Below, one piece after another: positions 35,981 through 48,420 of a DNA stretch of 64,000 nt (positions within the stretch are counted from its first letter, which is position 1; every line of letters starts with the position of its first letter). A model generated the notes under the pieces. The model saw nothing but the letters and a program-made list of their open reading frames with translations. It was not told where the DNA came from and ran no database searches. The DNA is from Rotaria sordida (Eukaryota > Rotifera > Eurotatoria > Philodinida > Philodinidae): NCBI GenBank assembly GCA_905250125.1, contig CAJNOL010001110.1, positions 16,497-80,496 of the forward strand, read 5' to 3'. A program made the position numbers and the translations under genes.

Positions 35981-38900
35981 ATGCCAGCAATGCTTACTTA
36001 TCGCAACGAAATCGATGGACTACGAGCACTTGCCGTACTGTCGGTTATTTTTTATCACGCCGGTTTTGTTCGGCTGGTTCCTGGAGGCTACGTTGGTGTT
36101 GATATATTTTTTGTCATCAGCGGGTATCTAATTGCATCACTTATCGACATGGAGCTCAGAGAAGGAACATTTTCGCTTATTCATTTCTATGAAAGACGGT
36201 GTCGTCGAATTATTCCAGCACTATATGTTATTTCGTTCATTAGCTGCTATTTTGCTTACCGTTGGATGCTCCCAGGTCAGCTAAAAGAGTTTGGATATTC
36301 TCTGATTTCTGTTGTCACTTTTTCTTCGAATATATTCTTTTGGTGGAGAGACGACAGATATTTTTCACGACTAAGCGAGTTAAATCCTATGGTTCACACG
36401 TGGAGTTTGGCTGTGGAAGAACAGTTCTACCTTATTTTCCCATTGCTGTGCTACCTGCTCGTCAGAAAGTGGCGTTGCCTGGTCGTTCTTCTTTCGTTAT
36501 TCATGCTGCTCAGCTTTTTTCTTGCGCAATGGGGAGGCAACATCCAATCTATCTCAAGTATTACATTTTACATGTTTCGACAACATACTTTGGCATCATT
36601 TTACATGCCTATAGGACGCGTATGGGAGCTATTAATTGGTACTTTCGCCGCATTTTACCTTAGAACTAAAAATTCAGTCACGTATGTATTATATTTTTGA
36701 AATCTTTTCTCTTCCAGTTCACTAATTGCACTGACAGAGTAACCTTTCTAAGGGTGTATTTATTATCTACCAGATCTTCGAAAAGTCACCGACCACAAAG
36801 AAACCATTGAAACCACATGGATTGTGTTGATAACTCATGAACGATAGCTCGTCATCGAAATAACAGATGATTATGAGACAAAATAATACAACCTATATGA
36901 AGATCAGTTAAGTCCTGTGAAACATAAAAATTTGTGTTTATAGATACGCGAATAATGGTACTGTTGTGTGAGTTTTGAATCAAGCTGAGAAGATAGTAGT
37001 GGCTATCTTCTTGTGTGCTTTAGTGGCGAAAGAGATCGGTGCAACTTCGTTTGCAAATTTTTATGAAGTCATGAAACCTTTTGAAGTTCCTTGTTTCAAC
37101 ATGAAATTCAATAATCATTGAAAATTATGCTTCATAAAGGCACTTGAGTAGTAGCACTAAAGTCTTTAGTAGAATCTGTAGCAATTCAGATGTATATGTG
37201 ACTTACGGAAAGGCTTATACGTAGCTAGACAGTCTAGAAATACGATCAATGGCTCATACCGATCTACCGACTGGTTCAGTCTATTCTGAAAAAACCCTAC
37301 CAGTTGCATGTTTGTATTAATTCACTAGTAGAATTTTCATCATTAAACTTCTAAAATAAATCCATCAATTCATGTTTACCAACTTGATCCAAAATCATGC
37401 GGCTATCAATATCATTGGTGTCGTAAAACTTTTTCAACAAGCTTTTCATACTGTTCTTACATACGTTCATAAAAATTAAATGTATATTATAATAAGCGGC
37501 AGAACTCTCTATCGAGTCATAAAGATAGTTCGTAAAACATAAGCCAGCATGGCATTCAGTGTGTCAGCTTCTGAAATCTCTACTGAGTAAGGAAATGTAA
37601 CACATTGCAAAGACATCATCAGTTTCATGAGGATGTTTAAAAAAACCGGGATTTCATACATGTCTCTCGTCTAGCGAGGTTTATGCTATTTTAAGATTTT
37701 TACGAGTGTTCACCTGTTCTACGAGGTATCAAAAGAATCTGTTTAATGCAGGAAAAGTACAACTATTTTCAAGTTGCATAAATTGCACATTATTAAATGT
37801 GTCGCGTATACTTTTCAGCTCTAGACAATTGCCCAGATTATGGAAACAACTTTTTTCTTTACTGGGACTCTTGATGATCACAGTATCCGTCCTATTTCTT
37901 GACAATCGTTTCATACCTACATTTCCTAACTGCTACACATTGGTGCCTACGTTGGGAGCAGCTTTGATTATTATCTTCGGAGAACATGACACATTAGTCG
38001 GACGTTTGTTATCTGTAAGACCATTACGTTGGGTGGGTCTAATCTCTTATAGCGCCTACCTTTTGCATCAACCTCTATTGGTGTATCTTCGTCTACAATC
38101 AATTGAAATGCAAAATGTCTCGAATATCAATTTCATTGTTGTTACCGTTTTGCTGCTTGCTACACTCAGCTATTTCTTTGTCGAACAACCATTCCGCAAT
38201 CGGGCTCTGTTTTCCCAGAAGCAGATATTCTCTATTTCAGGGATAGGTACACTTTTAATGTTTTTTGTGGCATTGTTTCTCATTCGCACCGCCAATAATC
38301 GATATGTAATAATGAGCAAAGAAGTAGATACATATTTGTATGATATCGAACCCATCGAACTCTCAAACTATGTTACTCGCAGATTTGACAATCACATGAA
38401 AAAGTACCCAACGTTTTCAAATCAGCCAGCAATGACAAATAGAAGAATTATACTCATTGGTGATAGCTTTGCACAAGACTTTTTAAACATGGCCGTGGAA
38501 ACACGCAGCCTAATTGACTACGAAATACGTTGCCATTATGTTAGAGTCTATTGCCAAATTTATATGGGCCCCGAAGATAGACTACAATGGATTTCTCCGG
38601 CACATAGGCAACTTTGCATCGATGTTAACGATATTAGATTTGCATTGCCACTTATCCGCCAGGCGAATATCATCATACTAGCAGGTTACTGGTTGGAATG
38701 GAGTGCGACACGATTGCCGAAAACAATAGAATTACTAAATCTAACACAGAGCCAAAAATTGTTTGTTTTAGGAGTGAAGAACTTCGGTAAAATGAACCTT
38801 ACATTGTATATGAACAAATCGTATGAATATCGCATACAACAATTGCAACACCCAGAAGAAGATTTTGTGAAAGTGAATACGATAATGAAGCGAACTTTGA

Positions 38901-39076
38901 AGAGATCAATATTTGTCGATGTATTGAGTATGACTTGTAACCGGTACAACGGTACGTGCCCTGTTTTCACTCCAGAAGGGAAACTGATTACATACGATGG
39001 TTGGCACACAACGAAGTATGGTGCTCGATATGTAGGTGACATTATTTTTAAAAAATTTCCACTAAACCAATTGTAA
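35981..39076 (+). CDS. Bacterial-type OafA-like acyltransferase-3 / SGNH O-acetyltransferase, one intron
   Basis: Exon 1 35981-36681 and exon 2 37819-39076 join across a 1137-nt GT-AG intron into 652 residues, the usual size of OafA-type enzymes. These move acetyl groups across a membrane (AT3 domain) onto surface sugars (SGNH domain). AT3 marks are RNEIDGLRALAVLSVIFYHA with the R15-X10-H26 pair, FFVISGYLI, HTWSLAVEEQFYLIFP, SYSAYLLHQP and FFVEQPFRN. The SGNH domain has the nucleophile block IGDSFAQD (S450) and DGWHTTKYG (D627, H630). The start was chosen because bacterial homologues begin just before YRNEIDGLRA; an ATG three codons later is equally possible. The family is overwhelmingly bacterial, so horizontal acquisition with later intron gain is the simplest reading. 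Local sequence is less AT-rich than its flanks. All key residues are intact. Confidence 0.9.
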
Positions 39077-39120
39077 AATGTAATCAATATAATAAATGGT
39101 GCTCATGATCCTATAAAAGA

Positions 39121-39380
39121 CGGAGTATGAGTGTGTGTGAGTGTCTGTGAATGTGGGTGTGTGTGAGTATGAGGGCATGGTAAATTCCGCTTTCCAGGAA
39201 ATTCAAATTTGACTGCGCCTCAAGTGAAGGATGATTTCAAGAAGGGTATGGTATGGATTGGCTTGGCTTGGGTTGGGATGGGTTGAGTGTGGGTGTGGGT
39301 GGGGTGTGGGTGGGTGGGATGCGGGTGTGGATGTGCGTGTGGATGTGGGTGTTGTTTTCTTTTAAGTCACACCCCACACC
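39121..39380. repeat. TGTGGG-like foldback repeat
   Basis: A G-rich tract (repeated GTGTGTGAGTGT, then GGTTGGGATGGG, GTGGGTGTGGGTGG) ends in a loop GTTTTCTTTTAAG and then C-rich CACACCCCACACCC. The loop read in reverse has AAAAGAAAAC, similar to the AAAGAGAA loops of the other copies. It lies 45 bp beyond the stop codon of the acyltransferase gene. Confidence 0.65.
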
Positions 39381-39394
39381 CTCACCATCGATTG

Positions 39395-41270
39395 ATGAAT
39401 GATGAATTTATGTTACGTGTACTTGATTCAGTGTCATTTCAGAAATTTATTAAAGAACGTAATCCACCATGTCGATTATGTGATATATTTGATGATGTTT
39501 ATGCATCAATTTAAGATCAACTAAGACGTGAAAATCATCCAATAACAATAAATTATTCAATTTGATAAAAAGTAAATAAAGTTGCTTTACAACTACAATA
39601 AATCTATAGTTTTCGAACGAACAAATAGAGGATTTTATCAGTTTCGTTCGAGGAGAACATGGAAGATAGTTATTCGAATTATATCTTGAATTATAGGCCT
39701 GAACTTTCATTATTAATAGCACATAGCAAGACTAGAATTTCATCGAAAAAGTAAAACATTTTCATGAATTTTTTCCATATCTTGCTGAAACGAGAGAATT
39801 TGAAATGATTTCGCCTTATATAGAATAGAAGAAAACGACATTCTGATACTCCCTCTTTCGATTGCTGAAAATCCAAAGGATCGTAATTTTGCAAATAAAT
39901 AGACGAAAATCGGCAATTTGGCCGATTAAATAACGATATGATGTCACAGTTAATCGACCCGATATATCGTCGATTTTGATTACATAGGGTAGCATACAAG
40001 ATAAAGGAGAAAATGAAAACATGCACGTGATCGAAGAAACAGATAAGAAAAATATATCTATATCTCTCTATATGTCTATCTATATATACAGAAACAAATA
40101 ATACTATCCGCACATTCATCTAGGTATTATTCAAATTCATTCGTCTATTAGCTTCATAACATGGCAACAAGTGCTGAAATACTTCACGAGAATGTAATAC
40201 AATAATAACACCATAAAACGATATTTTTTGTTGTTGTTGTTGTTGTTGTTTAGATTAATCGACTTATGGAGCTCAATACAAAAAATACTGAAGTAATTGA
40301 AATTAAAAAAAAATGATACAGATACTTAAAGAAGAGGTCGACAAATTGTATCTTCTACAGGAGAAATGTAATGATGAAATAAAATCGTTATACGAACAAT
40401 TGAGAAAGAACATTCATCAAAAGACATCCATGTTTGTTAGCGTCAACAGATGACACTATGTCGACGCTAACTTAACTGAACTCCGGTCAATTGGTTTCGT
40501 CTTATTTTCTCATTTGTCGACGTCTTCCTTTTCGTTCTATAGTTAATTGGATTTTTCTCTTTCGTTCGTTCAATAGTAAGATTTCTCTTTTTCGTTCTGT
40601 CTATCTCTCTCTTTAGAATTTTTTCTGATTTTGATATTGTTCAGTTGCTATTTTGTTTTGATGTAGAGCAGTAGCATTTATACTACCTCTCCTGTGTGTG
40701 TGTTATTTTGTCTTCATGAAATAAATTATCCAGTTGAACTGATCTCACATCCCCTCCTTAGCTGATCAAGTTACCTTTGGCCATCAAGGTAAGACCCCTT
40801 TATATTCTATTATAACATCGTCACTAACGTTGACCTAGCAATGTTTTAATATATTATCTTTTTAGATGCTGTAAATGATAATAAAAAAATAAATGCTCAA
40901 CTACATATTTTGATTACATATCATACGGTTCAACAACGTTTTCAAATCAATAGGAAACATCAAATTCACAAACCAATACATATACTTGTATCAAATAAAG
41001 ACCTTTATACTTTTGTTGAACTATGTAGTCAAATTTTGTTGTGGCTAAAAGAAATAATAGTAATAAAAGATACAAGTCAATCAAAAGAACTATCTTTTTG
41101 AAAGAATCTCAAATTTGATTTAAACGAAAAATATATCGCCTGTAAAAGAGATATTATACGAATGAAATTGAATGAGCTTTCATATAACAATCATATTTCT
41201 TTTTTTCTTAATGAAATTTCTTCAGTTTACGTTCAAATGAACAGAATGAAATGAGTTTATATATATATAT
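39395..41270 (+). pseudogene. Decayed uncharacterised gene interrupted by a solo LTR
   Basis: Plus-strand fragments in the same general direction include FMLRVLDSVSFQKFIKERN (about 39412-39510), NDMMSQLIDPIYRR (about 39930), MATSAEILHEN (40160) and a coiled-coil-like stretch YLKEEVDKLYLLQEKCNDEI (about 40322). After an intron-like AG at 40865 comes HTVQQRFQINRKHQIHKPIH (40926 onward). Stops and frame changes separate them. A 406-bp solo LTR sits at 40435-40840. No family is recognised, and it may be more than one old gene. Confidence 0.4.
40435..40840. mobile_element. Solo LTR, 406 bp, with 5-bp target duplication
   Basis: It begins TGTTAGCGTC and ends CCTAGCA (TG...CA), flanked by ATGTT on both sides (40430-40434 and 40841-40845). 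The first 40 bases form a hairpin, GTTAGCGTC pairing with GACGCTAAC. The first ~35 bases resemble the start of the LTR at 62296. Size and 5-bp duplication fit a Ty3/gypsy-type LTR left by recombination between two LTRs. Confidence 0.8.
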
Positions 41271-41338
41271 TCAAAATTGACGGAAGAAAAAGAGCATCCA
41301 ATGACTATGATGTAAATGGACGGTATATCAATGTTTAA

Positions 41339-42044
41339 GGGTACCCCCCCTCTTTAGTGACCAAAAACTCGATTTCGAGCTGAACCTAAGATACGATAGC
41401 CTGAAGTGCCACATGCAACTAGAGACATTATTCGAGTCTAAATATTTTACTTTTACGTAGTTATTAGATCGAGAAAAATTTTTTTTCATAGTAATCGTAT
41501 GTAAATTTTTTTCTTTTACTTAGCGTTTTGTAAAACAGCGATTTTCTGAATCTTGACACATTACGACCCCTCTTAAAGTTTGTCCGATCGAGCTGAAAAT
41601 TTTACCACTAATACTTTGAAGTATTCTCCAGAGGTAAAATAAAGTGTTTTCATTTTTGATGTTTCTACTCGGAGTTACAGGGTCGCAAAAGTCAAGACCC
41701 GAAGCACAAACTCAAATCTTGGCGTATTTCTCTTATAAAAAAAAAAGAAAGTGAGATTTTTGGAAATCCTTAAATTTACCTCTGAGGAATAGTGTTAGAC
41801 ATCTATAAACAAAATTTCAGCCCAATTGGACAAGCTTTAAGGGGGGTCGTAATGTGTCAGGATGCGGACCTCTGGAAAACCAGAGTTTTCCTGAAAAACC
41901 CCACAACACTTCTTTTAAATTTTTTTTCCTCGAACACATATCTCTTTATTTTTAGTGCTCTCTGTGTGCTAAAAATTTCAGCTTGATTGGTTGTACCGTC
42001 TTCGAGAACTAGCAAGTGTCAAAAAAGAGGGGGGGGAGGTACCC
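41339..42044. mobile_element. 706-bp full-length foldback MITE flanked by TTAA
   Basis: TTAA at 41335-41338 and 42045-42048 flanks termini GGGTACCCCCCCTCTTT and, inverted, GGGTACCTCCCCCCCC. The whole element folds back: inner block TGACACATTACGACCCC (41555) is mirrored at about 41870, AGCTGAAA blocks pair, and CCAGAGGTAAA pairs with TTTACCTCTG. The centre is near 41690. The stem is about 340 bp with mismatches and there is no coding capacity. TTAA points to a piggyBac-like mobiliser, but the GGGTACC end is not a standard piggyBac terminus. Confidence 0.8.
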
Positions 42045-42158
42045 TTAATTTTTGTTCATGAGTTGACCTATTCTATTTCACAATGACGAAAGTAGTCGAA
42101 AGCAAACAATGATCATATATATATCGTTTGACAAAAGTGTCGCGTCATATAATAAAAT

Positions 42159-45012
42159 ATGAGTCGATCTAATGTTCATCTTCTCGATCTACCTGATGAA
42201 TTATTACTTATCATTTTGAAAAAATTAAACAATATTGATGTTCTTTATTCATTATCGGATGGTAATGATGGACGACTTAACAATCTGGCATAATCAAAAA
42301 CTTTCACAAGCATTCTCAACTTTGGAACCATTGATAATATTCCTTCAATTGATCGATTCTGTACCGATATATTACTACGAATTCATCATAATGTGAAATA
42401 TATCATTGTCGAACCGGTTTTGATGGAACGTATTCTTCTTGCCATCGACTATTCAAATCTAACTGAACTTAAACTTGTCAACTTCGAACGAGAAATTGTT
42501 TTGAATTATCTTACAAGTAAGTGCTTTATATCCATCTGATCAGTTAAAGAATAAAAGAAGTGTTATATAGAACAGACTATAATAAGTCTCATGGGTTTTT
42601 TTTTCTTTAGATGACTGATCATTTCGATTTATTTTCCAAGAACAAATTACAACTCTGATTCTTGTCAATAATGATAAACACGACATGATAGATTCATTAA
42701 AAGATTATACTAGAAATGTATATGCACATATCTTGAATTTCTGCAAAAATCTAAAACATTTCAGTATTATTGAACCATCGGGTATGCCATATCCAAGTTT
42801 ATCACTCTGTCATTTACCATCAGCTACTTTTTTCTCTTCGATTCTTACTCATTTATGTATCAATGTCAATACTTTTGATGATTGTCTTTATGTACTTGAT
42901 GGTCGACTTAAACAATTGACAACATTTATTGTTACTGTTTATTCCATAGACAAATCTTTATCAATTGTTCACAACATAGTAAGTTTTCACAAATAATGTC
43001 ACCTATAAGATAAAGATAATCACTACTTTGACGCACTTTTCATTTATTTTCAAATATTATAATAAAATATCGTGTGATTCGATTTTGTATGGACTTCGAA
43101 GAGATCCGAATACGTATTGATGCATATCAAATGCCCAAACCAAAGAGTCTTATCTTTCATAAACTTGATCTGTCAATGATAGGTTGCAGAACTGTTCAGT
43201 CTATCTGTGACTTTCATGTTTTCTTCTCGGTCTGATCTACCTACCTGTCATTTTTTGGACCTGCCTGTTGTAGCCTGTATATTTTTTACATGCAAATATT
43301 GTACTGATTTTTATGTAAAAATCCAAGGCTGTCTTGATAAGAAAAACAAGAAACTTATTTCAATCAAAATGAGATACCAAGACGATAGATTGATTCATTG
43401 ATTGATTTAGTTCGCCATGTAACTGTAGAGAATAACTACACAGAAATAGTAGTACTTATGAAAAAATGTATATTTTACAGTAATTTCTACGAATTAGTGG
43501 AAGAGGAACTGTCAAGATTAGACGTTTTACAACAATGTAAATATGAAATAGATAATGAGAATTTTCAACTATTAATATAAAATAATACTAATTAATGATG
43601 AAAAATATTGAATAAGAACTTAGTTAAACAGATAAATCAATAGTATCAATGAATCAGCGATGATCAATGTGATCATCATATATTAGTCATCATAATTATG
43701 TTCAATCAAAATGATAAATGATTATTTCTGAGAATCTACTATTCAAGAAGTTTCACCATATAAATAATTATATAATGTTTTATCAGATAAGTATTAGAGT
43801 GCAAAAGAGATTTCTTTATTTTGTCATTGATTCATTGATTAAATCTTTTGATATATAATGATCATAAACATTGAATGGAATGAATTTTTTCCTAATGGGC
43901 TAATCTTTCTGATAATTGAATATATACGATTGAAATTTTGTCTATAAGTTTTCTATTGTTCCCTCAATAATTCCTGTTCCTTATGCTCTAAAATTGCAAA
44001 ATCGAATTGATCGATTTATCATTTATAATGCTTAATAGACAGAATATATAATTCGAAGAAAACAATATAGAATATAAATACTATGTCAAATAATGATGCG
44101 TATCATTCAATCTTTCAGATTAATGAAGAAATTTTTTTTTTTTTGTAGGATAATTTACCTAATCTAAAATGTTTCTCATTAAAATCTTTTTCTCGATTTG
44201 AACAATATGATAAAATAGTATTTCTTCTTCGTCGTATGTTATATCTGGAAAAATTAACTTTATATCTTCCTATAAAAGGTCGAAATAAACCTATCGATGG
44301 TACCTATATTCAAAATGATATTCTTGTGTATATGCCACAACTTCATTCATTCACTTTCTATATTTATACTTATGTCGATACCAGTGGTTTATCCTATAAA
44401 TTATCTAATGAACATATTCAACAAACATTAAAAAATATCGCTGAAGAAAATGTGGCTAGTATCGTCAATTATATTTGTATGAACAAAGTTGCATGTTCTA
44501 TTTTTTCAATTCCTTTTGCATTTGATTATCTCGAAGATCTTGGCAATAAATTTCCAAATCTTGTATTTAGTTATGTTACGTATTTACTTGTACAAGATAA
44601 TGATGCATTCAAACATGAATTCTTTATTCGAATTGCTCGATCATTTCCATTATTGAAGCATTTACGTATTTTTAATATCGAATCACAGCTATTATTACAT
44701 GATCTTCTTACATGTTCATCCGACAAAAATCAATTATATTCGATTGTCAAATATCCTCATCTTACTTCACTTGATGTGAAATATGCTCATGAAGATTATC
44801 TTGACCAGTTTTTAAATGAAACAAAGGCATATGTACCTTGCTTAACTCAATTGGGAGTCATGGATATTCACCTGAATATTGTAACAAAGAACTTCACAAG
44901 AGAAGAAACACGTCATAATTGTGCCAAGATCAAACAATTATTTGTAGTCGGATCATTGGTACATTCAAATAATTTCTATGATTATTTTCCTTCATTTTCA
45001 TTTTCATTATGA
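42159..45012 (+). pseudogene. F-box protein gene with two in-frame stops
   Basis: Exons 42159-42516, 42611-42978 and 44149-45012 join in frame (530 codons). An F-box is at the N-terminus (HLLDLPDELLLIILKKLNNI), followed by long repeats of LRR-like helical segments (LTELKLVNFE, LPNLKCFSL, YLEKLTLYLP, LTSLDVKYAH). F-box proteins recruit substrates to SCF ubiquitin ligases. TAA at 42291-42293 and a TGA a few codons into exon 2 interrupt an otherwise open frame; flanking residues still fit the family. Intron 2 (1170 nt) is unusually long. Either a recent pseudogene or an assembly or haplotype error. The 259-codon exon-3 frame is fully open. Confidence 0.75.
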
Positions 45013-46405
45013 ATCTATTGTTGTTTTCATTTATTCAATAAACTGACTAGATGGTAAATGTCATTGTTAGGTTAATAACATGTCTTAAATATAAAGAAAC
45101 ATCAACTATTAATAGTTTTTCATTTTAGTTATGAAAAGTCATCGGCTTACTTTTTAATTCTATTGTACTCATTGATGAGCTCACCATTGTGATATTGTTA
45201 TAAACGATCATAAGAGATATACTGTATGCAGTTGTAAGGATAAGAACAAATATATTTCACTGATATATTTACATATTGAAATATATTGGTCAAAGTCTCA
45301 AAAATTAGGAGAATGTATTAATAGAGAAAAGCGTTTTTCTGTATCTCTGAAATACAGAATTACTAAGAAGTATAGTAAGTTTATGAACTTCTACTATGTG
45401 AATGATTATTCTATTTTGTTTCAAAACTCAGCAGATACTACATCTAATTAAATCAAAACTCATGAACTGTGTCGTAAAGTTGTCTTTCTTCGTGCTTCTC
45501 GTCTGTTTGTATAATATTGTATCTAATAAATAGACAAAAGTTGACTTCCACCATCGTAATTCTGCTTATTTTTTTGCTATTTCGTGTTAGACTTCTACTA
45601 TTCAATAGATTCTACGATAGGATACTTATTGTACATCATGACAGACTTATTGTATTTTGCTAACAGAAAAGCGGTATCTTTGTAGAATGAAGTACTATTG
45701 TTGACACTGGCAAGTTCAAGTTTTTAAAGAAGCAATGTATTCGACATGAAACTTATGTCTCTTGCAAGTAACACTTGCAGAAAATGGAATAAGCGTAATG
45801 CGTTATCTGCATTTTATCGTTACAGTCTTAAGAAACTTTAAGATTTTTATCAAAAAACGTCGCCTTTCAATAATGTCAATGTTGGGAAAAAAATTTTCAT
45901 GCATCAAAACCATTATAAGAGTAATTCATGTCATTTTCGTGATCGATAGTTTGAAGCAGAATGTGATTGGATCGATATTTTCATAAAAAATTTCTCTTCA
46001 AATCTCGAAAAAGCAAAAACTGCTGGTTTCGAATACGAAATTTTCGAAATGAGAATCTTGAAAGATGTTCTCTGATTCTATGATCAGCTTAGACTAAAAT
46101 AAAATATGTCTCTGGTAGCTTATAAAAAAAAGTTTCTCTGTTAGTTTGATGAAAAAGTGAGATATTGTGCATCTTGTCTTGTTTTTGACTTTATTGTCAT
46201 AAATTTCGTAAAAAAAGTTTCAAGCACATTTCTAAACAGTCTGATTCCTAGAGTGATATAATATGGTGCATTCTTTGGATAATTGACTTTCCGGAAAGAT
46301 TGGCTTTTCTTGGTTTCAATTCTTCGAAGTTTTATTTTGTCGAAATTCTTTTTGTTATTTTTGGTTCGAATTGATATCATCATACTGTTCCATTGACTTT
46401 TTCGG
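45013..46405. other. Intergenic, no gene seen
   Basis: AT-rich; short frames at 45762-45986 and 46141-46425 show no family features. The right end carries the insertion of a GC-rich MITE. Confidence 0.45.
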
Positions 46406-46413
46406 GCCTGTTC

Positions 46414-46595
46414 TAGTGGCGGCACCAGAGGGAGTCAGGAGGAGCTCAGCCCTTCCCTCCCCCGCCGAAGCTTTGAGGCCCCACCCAACAAGGTCGCTCC
46501 AGCTAAACCCTATTGCGAGTTTCCCACCGTACGAAATTTAAGTAGCCGAGCCCCGCCACCATCCACCACCGTCAAAATCCTGGTGACGCCGCCTA
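46414..46595. mobile_element. GC-rich hAT-type MITE, 182 bp
   Basis: The ends TAGTGGCGGCACCAG and, inverted, TAGGCGGCGTCACCAG are flanked by GCCTGTTC (46406-46413) and AGCTGTTC (46596-46603), an 8-bp duplication with two mismatches. It stands out sharply from its AT-rich surroundings by high GC content and runs of CCC/GGG. Length, terminal motif and 8-bp flank fit a short non-autonomous hAT element. Confidence 0.75.
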
Positions 46596-46603
46596 AGCTG
46601 TTC

Positions 46604-47139
46604 GTATTTTTATTGTTTCAACGTGATAATGATCGAAGAAGCAAAAGTTTAAACTGATTTATACAGAATGATAAACATTCTATAAGAAAAATAACGAGAA
46701 GGAGTTTTTCTCATTATTCATTTGAAATTTAAGAATTGGAAAGAATAGCAATTAGTCAAATTGTCATCAACTCTCTACGAATCACTTTGTGTAGCTTTTT
46801 TTTCTCCTCATGTGACTTCTTGTGACAGACATTAGATGACATATAATCATTGAAGATACTGTTGTCTTCTCACTTAGGTCTGACGTGAAGAGCCACCTTT
46901 TTTCTAACCCTTGTGTATTTCTTGATCAAATGCTTTCTACAAGAAGAAAGAGATTTATGTTGTTATTTTAATATATTCAATGGAGTGAAACACTTACAGA
47001 ACGGATGCCTATTTCTTTTCATCAATATTAAGATGATACAAATTCGAATGGATCTGAAAATATATTTGTTGATCATGACTATCATTAACTCAATTGAAAA
47101 TAGTAATTAGTCCTGCAATGATACATGGACCAAACACGA
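46604..47139. other. Intergenic, nothing recognised
   Basis: AT-rich spacer; the frame at 46913-47110 has no recognisable features. Confidence 0.4.
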
Positions 47140-47390
47140 AATGTTTGAACTCGACAAAAGTGAACTCGACTCGAAGTCTGGACTCGAGTTTGAAACTCGA
47201 ATTCAACTCGAACTAGAACATATAAACTCGAACTCGATCGAGCTCAAACTCAAAAGTTCGAATTCGAGTCGAGTTCAAACTCGACGGTTCGAGTTCGAGG
47301 CGACTTCGAGTTGAGAGGCTCGAGTTCAGTCGAGTTCGAGTTCGAGTTCAGAGGAAGCGAGTTTGGACCGAGTTCGGTCGAGTTCAACGA
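47140..47390. repeat. Inverted array of the hexamer-like motif ACTCGA / TCGAGT
   Basis: In the left half the unit reads AACTCGA repeatedly (about ten copies); from about 47265 it flips to TCGAGTT/TTCGAG, so the whole tract can fold on itself. Arrays of this CTCGA type are known as subterminal repeats of some hAT elements, but terminal repeats and a duplication could not be defined here. Confidence 0.7.
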
Positions 47391-48420
47391 TGATTAAGTA
47401 AAGAATCATTTTTCTATGAATGAAGTATCGCAACTGAGTATCCGACGACTTATTGCTACAGGATTCCTTGAGAAAATGATCATCAATAAACGTGAAACAT
47501 TGAAATTTAAAGCATGTACAACTAGAAAAAATTTACCATGTTTGATATTTTCTCTACATGTATGGTCTCAACGATAGAATTTGTTTTTATTACACAACGC
47601 ATGCCATGGAATTATAGAATATATTCAAGAGTTTTTTGAAAATTTACTACCTCTATGCTTATTATCTTCTTAGAATGTGCGAGTGAATATAGAGAACAAC
47701 CAAACCAACGCTCATATCTGACTCTGTATGATGGATAGAATTACTTATCAATTACAATCACAAACAAAAGTAAAACAATTAAAATAATTTTTATCAGTTA
47801 TTAAGAGATATCTCTATTGTGTACTTTTTTGCAACAACAATATTCTAAGAAAGACCAGGATGTAGATGTAGAATGAGTCAAGAGAGATGAAAGTCTTACG
47901 TTCGCACACAAATTTACATTTATAACATCTTCTCGATCGATATTGGTTTTATGAGTACAGGATGTAAATCATTTTTTTTTTGATACCATAAGATAACACA
48001 ACACATGTAAAAATCAGCTTGATAAGTATCAAGGCTACTGCGTAGCAATCATTACACTGCCAAAATCCGCGAGGTTTTAGTTAAAAAGTAAAGAAAATTT
48101 TCAATATTATCCTATGATACGAATCATTCAACAAGATAAGTAAATTTTGAAATGTGAAGACTATACACGAATCAAACTTTGTCATTTTGTAAGTTTGTAA
48201 TATCGAATGATTTACAATATAGAACGTAGAAAACAAATGAAAACAATTTTTAATTAATTGAAATAGTTATTTTGAAAATAAATAAAAGCTTGATTAATAT
48301 TGTAATGAATGCAAGACATGATGGTTACGTTTCATTATTTTAGAAACAGACAACATCAGTACAATAGACACAGAGGATTTTATTTTGTCATATCTTTGTC
48401 GATTGAAAATGGTGTGCTAT
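47391..48420. other. Intergenic, nothing recognised
   Basis: AT-rich sequence without gene-like frames or inverted repeats that could be followed by eye. Confidence 0.4.

Noticed and set aside
36262..36663. 133-codon frame overlapping the acyltransferase
   Set aside because: Out-of-frame shadow of the acyltransferase exon, without its own motifs.
39691..40119. 142-codon minus-strand open frame
   Set aside because: The opposite strand carries fragments of a decayed plus-strand gene; the minus frame is low-complexity Phe/Ile/Tyr text without family features.
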